DNA from: JAUWNJ01 sp034190305
GTDB lineage: Bacteria > Planctomycetota > Phycisphaerae > SM23-33
Length of the DNA: 6,051 nucleotides
NCBI GenBank assembly: GCA_034190305.1
Contig: JAXHSV010000196.1
Span: forward strand, 1-6,051
Direction: 5' to 3'
A program made the position numbers and the translations under genes. The notes beneath the pieces are model-generated. The model was not told the origin of the DNA. It did no database searches and worked only from the letters and a program-made list of their open reading frames with translations. Below are positions 1 through 6,008 of the stretch, piece by piece; position 1 is the stretch's first letter; each line of letters starts with the position of its first letter.

Positions 1-153
1 GAGGACAAGCCTGGCAAGGACGGTGAAGCAGGCAATGCCTTGGCATTGTCGATGGAGCCGGACGAAGCCAGTCGCAGCCGCAACCAGGAGATGGCGACAA
101 GATTTATGAAAAGTGCTCTAACATTGGGAGGCCTGGGTTATTATACCGGATAG
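1..153 (+). CDS. 3' end of an unidentified protein (5' truncated by window edge)
   Basis: Frame 1 is open from the first base to a TAG at 151-153 and gives the last 50 residues of a protein. The other two forward frames hit stops by about bases 26 and 108. Third codon positions are mostly G or C, as in the other genes here. The first half is hydrophilic and charged (EDKPGKDGEAG..., EPDEASRSRNQE). The tail, MATRFMKSALTLGGLGYYTG, is more hydrophobic and rich in glycine and tyrosine. I do not recognise the family and assign no function. Its end overlaps by 13 bp the end of the converging minus-strand gene, whose stop is at 141-143. No hairpin with a T-tract separates the two genes. It could instead be non-coding sequence that is open by chance, since only 50 codons are visible. 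Confidence 0.5.
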   Translation, partial: EDKPGKDGEAGNALALSMEPDEASRSRNQEMATRFMKSALTLGGLGYYTG

Positions 154-1649
154 AACAGCAGATCGTCGATGTCGTCGGTTCCGGCCTGTCCTGAGCATAG
201 TCGAAGGGCTTCTCGCAACAGCGCCAGGTGAGCGGTGAATCCGCCGGGTTCGTACGTGTGGTGGGCGTCGGAGGCAAGGGCGATCTTGACGCCTCGGGCG
301 ATGCACTCGGCGAAGAAGGCCGGGTCGGGCGTGTTCGTGTGGAAGTTTATCTCGGCAGCGGTTCCGGTAGCCGCAAGTATGTCGGCGAGGTCGCCGTAAA
401 GTTCTTTCGGCGTCGGTCTCTTGGCGCGGCTGAAGAATCGCCACGGATGGGCCAGAACGTCCACGCCGGAGGCCAGAAGCCCCTGCGACGCTCGCATGAA
501 TGCGGCTGACAGTTGCGCATCGTTCAGTTCGTCGGGATTTTCGGGTATCCAGTGCACAGCCCCGATGAGCAGGTCTGGCCAGTCGCGGTCCTCGTCGCGG
601 ATGGTGAGTTGCCCGTCTGCGTCCAGTCCGACCTCCAGACCGATGCGGACGAATTCGTCGCGTAACGGCAGCATCGCCGCTCGGAACTCGTCCATTCGGC
701 AATTTTTCCCGCTGCGCCATATTATGGCAGGTTCGCGGATATGTCGTGCAGCCCAGAAGTCTTCGGCGCTGCAATAGAGTTGCCCGGCGTGTTCGGTGAG
801 GCACTGGCCCGCCAGTCCGAAATCGCGGGCGCGGGCGATTATATCCTTGGCTGTAACGTCCTCGGCGCAATAGGCGAATTCAGTATGTGCGTGGCAGTCG
901 ATAATCGCCGGTTTATCGGCCAGCGCCAGCGGGCGGATTTCAACCTCGACATCGCGCCGGCGCAGCGTAATGATCGCATAGCGGAACGGAGCCTCGCAGA
1001 CGGCGGGGGCGGTGAAGTATCGCACGCCGTCAGCGACATTCAGCGCCTGTCCGGTGTGGTAATGACCGCTGATAGACAGCAGCACGCCGGCTGCGGCGTA
1101 GTCGGCCATTACTTCGCGGCGGTTGGTAAGCATGAACGGATAATCGTCCGTGGCGATATTCGGGTTCATCGGGTTGTGCTGGAGGACGACAATCGGCGGG
1201 CCTGCGCTACCTGCAAGGTCCGCCAGAAATCGGCGGTCCGCTTCGCTGCGGGTGCATATCCGGTCATCGACGTAGGAATCGACGAAGGTAACAAAGCGGT
1301 ACGGACCGACGGCGTGCAGTCCGGGCCGTTGTCCGAAAAGTCCCAGCATTTGTTCGGCGTCGCCGTCGTGGTTTCCGGGGACGACCAGAAGCGGAGTGTC
1401 GGGTGCGGCTGCGAGAATTTCGTCCCGCACCGCCCGCAGGTCGTCTGCGGCGCGGGGGCTGGTGCCGTTGTCTATCAGATCGCCCATCAGCGCGATAGCG
1501 TCGAACGCGCCTCTGCGGTCGGCATCGATAACGGCGCGGCGGACGAGTTCGCAACCGAGGTCGCAGCGGCGCTTCGGATGGGAGACAACGTCGTCGCCGC
1601 ACGAGGCGTAATGCGAATCCGCAATGACAAGAAGACGAAATTCGGACAT
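141..1649 (-). CDS. Metallophosphoesterase–PHP domain fusion protein
   Basis: This 502-residue protein joins two unrelated metal-dependent phosphoesterase folds. Residues 1-240 carry the calcineurin-like (Icc/CpdA-type) motifs in order: D11-x-H13, G56-D57, G92-N-H-D95, H158 and G195-H-Y-H198. Residues 249-502 are a PHP domain: H253-A-H255, T285-E-H287, E339-V-G-L-D343, H366, L-A-H401-P, E433-I-N and S460-D-A-H463. All expected metal ligands appear present in both halves. The PHP motifs look closest to HisK-type histidinol phosphatases, but the substrate cannot be read from sequence. The protein is probably cytoplasmic, as no signal peptide or membrane segment is seen. The ATG at 1649 has a GGAG 11 nt upstream on the minus strand, a rather long spacing. 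The gene ends in tandem stops (TAATAA, 138-143). It is transcribed divergently from trpD. A dispersed-repeat copy encodes residues about 481-489. Confidence 0.9.
   Translation of the reverse strand: MSEFRLLVIADSHYASCGDDVVSHPKRRCDLGCELVRRAVIDADRRGAFDAIALMGDLIDNGTSPRAADDLRAVRDEILAAAPDTPLLVVPGNHDGDAEQMLGLFGQRPGLHAVGPYRFVTFVDSYVDDRICTRSEADRRFLADLAGSAGPPIVVLQHNPMNPNIATDDYPFMLTNRREVMADYAAAGVLLSISGHYHTGQALNVADGVRYFTAPAVCEAPFRYAIITLRRRDVEVEIRPLALADKPAIIDCHAHTEFAYCAEDVTAKDIIARARDFGLAGQCLTEHAGQLYCSAEDFWAARHIREPAIIWRSGKNCRMDEFRAAMLPLRDEFVRIGLEVGLDADGQLTIRDEDRDWPDLLIGAVHWIPENPDELNDAQLSAAFMRASQGLLASGVDVLAHPWRFFSRAKRPTPKELYGDLADILAATGTAAEINFHTNTPDPAFFAECIARGVKIALASDAHHTYEPGGFTAHLALLREALRLCSGQAGTDDIDDLLFYPV
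185..208. repeat. Dispersed short repeat inside a coding region (CTTCGACTATGCTCAGGAC type)
   Basis: Read on the minus strand, bases 206-188 spell CTTCGACTATGCTCAGGAC, preceded by CC and followed by AGG. I recognise this as a version of the 'CTTCGAC...GCTCAGGAC' motif that recurs, mostly between genes, in many environmental bacterial genomes; that recognition is from memory. Here it lies in the reading frame of the phosphoesterase fusion and encodes the peptide LRLCSGQA, a typical translation of this repeat. It has weak self-complementarity (GCC/GGC ends, with interior mismatches). No second copy was seen in the window. Confidence 0.6.
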
Positions 1650-1657
1650 CGTTATAG

Positions 1658-1685
1658 TTGCTCCAAAGAAGGACGAGACTATAAT
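1658..1685 (+). promoter_or_regulatory. Probable sigma70-type promoter for trpD
   Basis: A perfect TATAAT (1680-1685) lies 16 bp downstream of TTGCTC (1658-1663), which matches only the TTG of the -35 consensus. Transcription would start near 1692, leaving a leader of about 40 nt before the trpD ATG. The leader has a Shine-Dalgarno AGGA at 1720-1723, 7 nt from the start codon. It is too short for a classical trp leader peptide with attenuator, and none is seen. The -10 overlaps the -10 of the opposing promoter. Confidence 0.5.
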
Positions 1686-1707
1686 TCGTGGCGTACCTTT
1701 TAGGCAA
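1678..1707 (-). promoter_or_regulatory. Probable sigma70-type promoter for the phosphoesterase fusion gene
   Basis: On the minus strand TTGCCT (1707-1702) is followed after 18 bp by TATAGT (1683-1678), a 5/6 match to the -10 consensus. Transcription would start near 1671, giving a leader of roughly 20 nt that contains the GGAG before the ATG at 1649. The -10 shares the bases at 1680-1683 with the trpD -10 on the other strand. Confidence 0.4.
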
Positions 1708-1730
1708 CATCGATTTTTTAGGAAAACATC

Positions 1731-2756
1731 ATGTCAGAGATGGAATACAGAGATGTTCTGCGAACTGCGATGGGTGACGGTCTGTCCCGGCGGCAGGCTG
1801 AAGCGGCATTCGGGCAGATAATGAGCGGCGCCTGGACGGAAGCACAGATAGCGGGCCTGCTGGTGGCGATGGCGACTCGCGGCGAGAGCGTCGCGGAGAT
1901 TACCGGAGCGGCCACAGCCATGCGGGCGCACTCTGTGAAGATCGACGCCGGCGGTCGGGACGTTATCGACACATGCGGGACCGGCGGGACTGGGCTGAGC
2001 ACGCTCAACGTCTCGACGGCGGCTGCGATTGTATCGGCCGGCGCCGGAGCGTGCGTAGCCAAGCACGGAAACCGAACGCACACCCGCGCCAGCGGTTCGG
2101 CAGACGTCCTGGCGGCGCTGGGCGTCAACATCGACGCCGATGCCGAAACCGTTACGCGCTGCCTGAACGAAGCCGGAGTGTGCTTCTGCTTCGCCGTGAA
2201 GCATCACCCTGCCATGAAATACGCCGTTGGCGTCCGCAAGGCGCTCGGCGTACGGACGATCTTCAACGTCCTTGGCCCGCTGACCAACCCCGCCGGGGCC
2301 AGGAGGCAGGTAATGGGCGTATTCGACGCCGATCTAGTCGAGACCATCGCCGAGGTGCTCAAGGCGCTGGGGGCGCAGCGGGCGATGGTGGTCCACGCCG
2401 ACGACGGGCTGGATGAAATCTCAACGACGGCCATGACGCACATCGCCGAACTGAAGGACGGTAAAATCACCACGCAGTCCGTCCAGCCGGAGGATTTCGG
2501 CCTGACCAGGGCGACCCTTGCGGACCTGGCGGTCGAATCCGCAGCCGAGTCGGCGGAGCGTATTCGCCAGGTGTTGTCAGGCCAGGGCGGTCCCGACCGC
2601 GACATTGTCCTTCTCAACGCCGCGGCTGCTCTGGTCGTCGCCGACCAGGCAGACACCATCGCCGAAGGCCTGACCTCCGCCGCCGAAGCAATCGATTCGG
2701 GCCAAGCCGCCGAAACGCTGGAGAAATTAATCGAAATATCGAACTCAGGAGTATAA
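1731..2756 (+). CDS. trpD: Anthranilate phosphoribosyltransferase
   Basis: TrpD transfers the phosphoribosyl group of PRPP to anthranilate, the second step of tryptophan synthesis from chorismate, and normally acts as a cytoplasmic homodimer. The 341-residue length is typical for a stand-alone enzyme without a fused TrpG glutaminase domain. Residues 1-66 are the N-terminal helical domain. The catalytic domain has the PRPP-binding loop G83-TGGTG88, the N93-VST96 motif, K111-HGNR115, S121-GSAD125, L181-GPLTNP187 and the metal-binding D228-E229 in DGLDE. The ATG at 1731 has AGGA 7 nt upstream and fits the usual N-terminus. The stretch after KHGNR reads THTRASG, where many homologues have a serine-rich 'SVSSKSG' sequence; this loop borders the anthranilate channel. 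The gene stands apart from other trp genes in this window, is divergent from the phosphoesterase fusion, and is followed 4 bp later by a small gene that probably shares its transcript. Confidence 0.97.
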   Translation: MSEMEYRDVLRTAMGDGLSRRQAEAAFGQIMSGAWTEAQIAGLLVAMATRGESVAEITGAATAMRAHSVKIDAGGRDVIDTCGTGGTGLSTLNVSTAAAIVSAGAGACVAKHGNRTHTRASGSADVLAALGVNIDADAETVTRCLNEAGVCFCFAVKHHPAMKYAVGVRKALGVRTIFNVLGPLTNPAGARRQVMGVFDADLVETIAEVLKALGAQRAMVVHADDGLDEISTTAMTHIAELKDGKITTQSVQPEDFGLTRATLADLAVESAAESAERIRQVLSGQGGPDRDIVLLNAAAALVVADQADTIAEGLTSAAEAIDSGQAAETLEKLIEISNSGV

Positions 2757-2760
2757 CGCC

Positions 2761-3075
2761 ATGCCCTACATACCACAGGAAGACCGTGGTCAATACGAGC
2801 AGGCCATCGGGGATGTCGTTGCGAAACTGACCGCCCTGGACGACGATTCAGCCAAGGGGCATCTTAACTTCATCATATACTCGGTCATCAAGCGTTACCT
2901 CCAGGCAAGGGGTATGCGGTATTCCCGCGCTCAGGATTTCATCGGCGGAGTGCTGACCTGCTGGGGTTTCCAACCGTATCTTTTCGCGGTTGGGGTCCCC
3001 TGCCAACTGGAATGCTATCGCCGGCTGCTGGGGCCTTACGAGGATCAGGCAATTACACGAAACGGTGATGTGTAA
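2761..3075 (+). CDS. Small conserved hypothetical protein, DUF6899-like, with an in-frame insertion
   Basis: This encodes 104 residues. The start MPYIPQEDR, the central HLNFIIYSVIKRY and the end LECYRRLLGPYEDQAITRNGDV match what I recall of the DUF6899-type family (MPYI...LNY...LEFYRR...PYED.KI..NGDV), whose function is unknown. No signal peptide or membrane segment is evident. The ATG lies 4 bp after the trpD stop, with AGGAG at 2747-2751 (9-nt spacing), so it is probably cotranscribed with trpD. The intrinsic terminator begins about 40 bp after its stop. In remembered relatives only a few residues separate the GVLxC and LEFYRR segments. Here 14 extra codons (residues 68-81, WGFQPYLFAVGVPC) intervene, encoded by a palindromic DNA segment. 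The frame stays open, but whether the product folds and works is uncertain. A role in tryptophan synthesis cannot be inferred from position alone. Confidence 0.8.
   Translation: MPYIPQEDRGQYEQAIGDVVAKLTALDDDSAKGHLNFIIYSVIKRYLQARGMRYSRAQDFIGGVLTCWGFQPYLFAVGVPCQLECYRRLLGPYEDQAITRNGDV
2957..3003. repeat. Palindromic miniature insertion flanked by 5-bp direct repeats
   Basis: The arm at 2963-2976 (GGGGTTTCCAACCG) pairs with 2987-3000 (CGGTTGGGGTCCCC) in a 14-position stem: 11 Watson-Crick pairs, two G-T pairs and one T-T mismatch. The loop is 10 nt (2977-2986). CCTGC occurs immediately outside on both sides (2957-2961 and 2999-3003), 42 bp apart, like a target-site duplication. Removing 42 bp restores GVLTCQLECYRR, close to the family motif. 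This suggests a small palindromic element inserted in frame. No second copy is present, so element status is an inference. Confidence 0.5.
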
Positions 3076-3113
3076 GCCGAGTATTCATCAACAATTACAC
3101 AAGAATGCGCGTT

Positions 3114-3145
3114 AAGCCCAGCCATTCGAATGGCTGGGCTTTTTT
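3114..3145 (+). terminator. Rho-independent terminator of the trpD operon
   Basis: A perfect inverted repeat spans 3114-3141. AAGCCCAGCC on the left pairs with GGCTGGGCTT on the right through an ATTCGAAT centre, and a run of six T begins at 3140. It lies about 40 bp after the stop of the small gene and insulates topA from the trpD operon. The reverse strand lacks a good T-tract, so it is probably one-directional. Confidence 0.92.
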
Positions 3146-3199
3146 ATAGGATCGGGCGCAGGAGTTTTTCCAACTAATTTTCAGAAACGAACAGAATGC

Positions 3200-3231
3200 T
3201 TGACAAGTCCGTCGGCTGGGTCAAACATTAT
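3200..3231 (+). promoter_or_regulatory. Candidate topA promoter
   Basis: A consensus -35 TTGACA lies at 3200-3205, just after the upstream terminator. The best -10 candidate is CATTAT (3226-3231, 4/6 match) at a long 20-bp spacing. AACATT at 18 bp is a poorer match. The -35 is convincing and the -10 is not. No other strong site is seen between the terminator and topA. Supercoiling control, known for topA in other bacteria, cannot be judged from this sequence. Confidence 0.4.
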
Positions 3232-3271
3232 CCCCGTTTTTTATCTTCAGTAGCCCAGTCTGAAAAGCCGA

Positions 3272-3276
3272 AAAGG
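3272..3276 (+). promoter_or_regulatory. Ribosome binding site that decides the topA start
   Basis: AAAGG at 3272-3276 lies 8 nt before the ATG at 3285, a normal spacing, but only 2 nt before the in-frame TTG at 3279. This favours the ATG. A further in-frame ATG at 3300 would be 23 nt away and lacks its own site. Confidence 0.55.
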
Positions 3277-3284
3277 CGTTGCAG

Positions 3285-5861
3285 ATGAGCACGACAGCCA
3301 TGAAAACCAGTTCGCCGACGAAGCCCTCGCGGAAAACCTATGCGCGGGCCGGGACTACATCCGGAAAATCCACCGGTAAGTCGGGCGGAAAAAAACTGGT
3401 TATCGTTGAGTCGCCCGCCAAGGCCAAGACTATAAACCGCTACCTCGGCAGCGATTTCATCGTCAAGGCCTCGATGGGGCATGTCCGCGACCTGCCCGCC
3501 AAAGACATCGGCGTCGATCTGGAAGGCGGATTCACGCCGACCTATGAGCCGCTAAAGGGGCGGAAAAAAATCCTGACCGAACTGAAAAAACTCAGCAAGA
3601 CCGCGCCCGATGTGTACCTGGCGACCGACCTGGACCGCGAAGGCGAAGCGATCGCCTGGCACCTGGCCGAAGCCCTGAAGATCCCCCCGGAACGTCTCCG
3701 ACGGGTGGTTTTTAATGAGATAACCAAATCGGCGATCCAGACAGCCTTCGCTGACCCGCTAGAACTCGACATGAACAAGGTCGATGCCCAGCAGGCCAGG
3801 CGGATACTCGACCGGATCGTCGGTTACAAGGTCAGCCCGCTGCTGTGGAAAAAGGTCGCCCGAGGCCTGTCGGCCGGTCGCGTCCAGACCGTCGCCGTCC
3901 GCCTCATCGTCGAGCGCGAACGGGAAATCGAAGCATTCGTGCCGGAGGAGTTTTGGAAAATCTCGGCCATTTTCACAGCGGAGACGGCTGAGGCTGCGGG
4001 ACTGGAGGACCGTTGGAAGCAGTTCATGGCGACCACCGACGAAAAGGGTCAGCCGCCGACGCAGGCGAAGCAATACGAATTCCTCGCCGACCACGACGCC
4101 TTCCTCGCCGAACTGGTGGAGTGGAAGTCCCAGCGATTCAAGTGCCCCGACCTTGCCGACGCCCGGCGGATCAGCGAGGCATTAGGCCTTAAGGTAGTAA
4201 ACATCGAAGAGCGTGAGGACCCGGACGCCAAGGGTCCTGCCCGAAATCTAGTAACAATCACCGGCGGGCCGGACCGCTCAGCCGGGATCGAATTCGCGGT
4301 CGAGTCGGTAGGCGTTCGCGACAGCAAAAACCGCCCGCCCGGACCATTTACCACCGTCTCGATGCAGCAGGCGGCTTCGGTCCGTCTGCGGTTCTCGACC
4401 AGCAGGACAATGCGTATCGCCCAGCAACTTTACGAGGGCGTCGAGATTCCCGGCTCAGGAAGCGTCGGATTGATTACATATATGCGAACCGACAGTCTGA
4501 ATCTCTCCGCACAGGCTGTCGGGCAGGCGAGGAAGTTCATCGGCGAGTCCCTGGGCGATAAGTACCTTCCGGAAAAGCCCAATGTTTATCGTTCAGGCCC
4601 GCGCGCTCAGGCAGCCCACGAGGCAATACGTCCGACCGACGTAACCTGCACGCCCGAATCGCTCGCCGGCGTGCTCGATCCGGCGCAGTTGAGGCTCTAC
4701 GAACTTATCTGGCGCCGCTTTGTCGCCTGCCAGATGTCACCCGCCAGGTGGGCGGTTACCGAACTGGCCGTTGCAGCGAAGACGCCGTCGGGAAAGGCCA
4801 TTTTCAAGGCAGTCGGACGGAGACTTATCTTCGACGGGTTCCTTAAAATCGCCGGTCTGCCAGCCCGTCAGGAGCAGCGCATACCGGATATCCCCGCCGG
4901 TACGCCGGTCGCGCCGGTTACTATGAAACCGACCCAACACTTCACCCAGCCGCCGCCGAGATACACCGAGGCGTCGCTCGTAAAGGCCCTCGAAGCCGAA
5001 GGCATAGGAAGACCAAGCACTTACGCATCAATCATCAAGACCATTCAGGATCGCGAGTACACCAGGCAGATCGACCGGCGATTCTACGCCACCGACCTGG
5101 GAATTGTCGTTACCGATAAACTCGTCAAACACTTTTCCGACGTCTTCGACCTGCGATTTACAGCCCGGCTGGAAGACAAACTCGACGACGTCGAGGAGGC
5201 CCGCGCCGAATGGACAGCCGTCCTTAAAGATTTCTATGACCCCTTCAAAGCCGACCTGGAAAAGGCTGGAGAAGAAATGGTTCACGCAAAGGCCGAAACC
5301 CAAGAGTCCGAATACGCCTGCCCGCAATGCAAAAAGCCGATGGTCTATCGCTGGAGCAAGAACGGAAAATACCTCGCCTGCACCGGATATCCCGACTGCA
5401 AGACGACTTTCCCGGTCGATAAGGACGGAAAGAAGATCGAGGCGAAGCACGTCGATATCGCCTGCCCGAAGTGCGGAAAGGCGATGCTTCTGCGCCGCGG
5501 GCGATACGGGCCTTTTATTAGTTGTCCGGACTATCCCGATTGCGACGGAATCGTGAACCTGGACAAGAAAGGCGGCGTGAAACTCCCCTCCGCCCCGCCG
5601 CTGAAGACGGACCTGCCCTGCCTGAAGTGCGGCCGGCCGATGAACCTCCGCCGCGGGGCGCGCGGACCCTGGCTGGGATGTTCAGCCTTCCCCAAATGCC
5701 GCGGCAGACAAGGCTGGAAAACTCTCAAAGAAGACCAGAAAAAACAACTCGAACTGCAACTGCTGAACCACGAAAAAGCCAATCCCCAACCGGTTATCCG
5801 AAAAACCGACGGCTCGGCCGTCGAAGCGGGATACACACCGATGACAGGCGATCAAAAATAG
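3285..5861 (+). CDS. topA: DNA topoisomerase I (type IA)
   Basis: TopA relaxes negative supercoils by cutting one strand through a 5'-phosphotyrosine bond. From the ATG at 3285 the protein has 858 residues. An in-frame TTG at 3279 would add two. Residues 1-36 are a Ser/Thr/Lys/Gly-rich tail. The Toprim domain follows, with E42 in VIVESPAKAK and D115-L-D-R-E119. The active-site tyrosine is Y399 in GLITYMRTDS, with R401 beside it. HEAIRPT (445-451) and EGIGRPSTYASII (572-584) are standard conserved blocks. The C-terminus has three tetracysteine zinc ribbons: C679/682/699/705, C727/730/747/753 and C779/782/799/805. A basic, glutamine-rich tail ends the protein. The region between FVPEEFW and PGPFTT is longer than in E. 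coli TopA, including an extra stretch at about residues 308-338. All catalytic residues are present, so it should be active. It has its own upstream terminator and promoter-like site and seems monocistronic. Confidence 0.97.
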   Translation: MSTTAMKTSSPTKPSRKTYARAGTTSGKSTGKSGGKKLVIVESPAKAKTINRYLGSDFIVKASMGHVRDLPAKDIGVDLEGGFTPTYEPLKGRKKILTELKKLSKTAPDVYLATDLDREGEAIAWHLAEALKIPPERLRRVVFNEITKSAIQTAFADPLELDMNKVDAQQARRILDRIVGYKVSPLLWKKVARGLSAGRVQTVAVRLIVEREREIEAFVPEEFWKISAIFTAETAEAAGLEDRWKQFMATTDEKGQPPTQAKQYEFLADHDAFLAELVEWKSQRFKCPDLADARRISEALGLKVVNIEEREDPDAKGPARNLVTITGGPDRSAGIEFAVESVGVRDSKNRPPGPFTTVSMQQAASVRLRFSTSRTMRIAQQLYEGVEIPGSGSVGLITYMRTDSLNLSAQAVGQARKFIGESLGDKYLPEKPNVYRSGPRAQAAHEAIRPTDVTCTPESLAGVLDPAQLRLYELIWRRFVACQMSPARWAVTELAVAAKTPSGKAIFKAVGRRLIFDGFLKIAGLPARQEQRIPDIPAGTPVAPVTMKPTQHFTQPPPRYTEASLVKALEAEGIGRPSTYASIIKTIQDREYTRQIDRRFYATDLGIVVTDKLVKHFSDVFDLRFTARLEDKLDDVEEARAEWTAVLKDFYDPFKADLEKAGEEMVHAKAETQESEYACPQCKKPMVYRWSKNGKYLACTGYPDCKTTFPVDKDGKKIEAKHVDIACPKCGKAMLLRRGRYGPFISCPDYPDCDGIVNLDKKGGVKLPSAPPLKTDLPCLKCGRPMNLRRGARGPWLGCSAFPKCRGRQGWKTLKEDQKKQLELQLLNHEKANPQPVIRKTDGSAVEAGYTPMTGDQK
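4233..4275. repeat. Inverted repeat within the extended central region of topA
   Basis: GGTCCTGCCCG (4233-4243) pairs with CGGGCCGGACC (4265-4275) at 10 of 11 positions around a 21-nt loop. CCGGAC occurs at 4221-4226 and again at 4269-4274, 48 bp (16 codons) apart. The segment falls in a stretch of TopA that E. coli lacks. In GC-rich coding DNA such a structure can occur by chance, so its meaning as an inserted element is weakly supported. Confidence 0.25.
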
Positions 5862-5914
5862 GCTGATATACTAACGACAAAAAGGCAAACATATCGGACC
5901 GGATCGCCCCTTGC

Positions 5915-5942
5915 CTGACGCCCTCCGCGAATAGCGTAGGAT
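5915..5942 (+). promoter_or_regulatory. Weak candidate promoter in the spacer after topA
   Basis: CTGACG (5915-5920, 4/6 to the -35 consensus) and TAGGAT (5937-5942, 4/6 to the -10) are 16 bp apart. They lie about 65 bp before the possible start codon at 6009. The 147-bp spacer (5862-6008) otherwise shows no gene and no hairpin with a T-tract to terminate topA. Confidence 0.2.
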
Positions 5943-6008
5943 ATTTTGTGTAAGTTTGCGGCGGCATCAGAAATGACGAAGGCTTGGTTCAATTTGAGGT
6001 AACACTCT

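Noticed and set aside
118..870. A 250-residue minus-strand open frame overlapping the PHP half
   Set aside because: It is arginine- and proline-rich, typical of a shifted frame in GC-rich DNA, with no motifs.
741..1703. A 320-residue open frame on the + strand opposite the phosphoesterase fusion gene
   Set aside because: It mirrors a GC-rich gene whose minus-strand product has full sets of metallophosphoesterase and PHP motifs. The + product shows no recognisable domain.
3050..3099. CAATTACAC repeated at 3050-3058 and 3091-3099
   Set aside because: Nine bases, A/T-rich and without other structure; likely chance.
3279..3284. TTG start for topA, two codons upstream of the chosen ATG
   Set aside because: The AAAGG site would be only 2 nt away, too close. 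The ATG at 3285 has an 8-nt spacing. The TTG remains possible.
5784..5792. CCCCAACCG in topA, matching part of the palindrome at 2963-3000 (minus strand)
   Set aside because: The match is only 9 bp and has no second arm, so it is not a second copy of the element.
5883..5917. AGGCAA...TTGCCT inverted repeat after topA as a terminator
   Set aside because: The stem is only 6 bp with a long loop and no T-tract follows.
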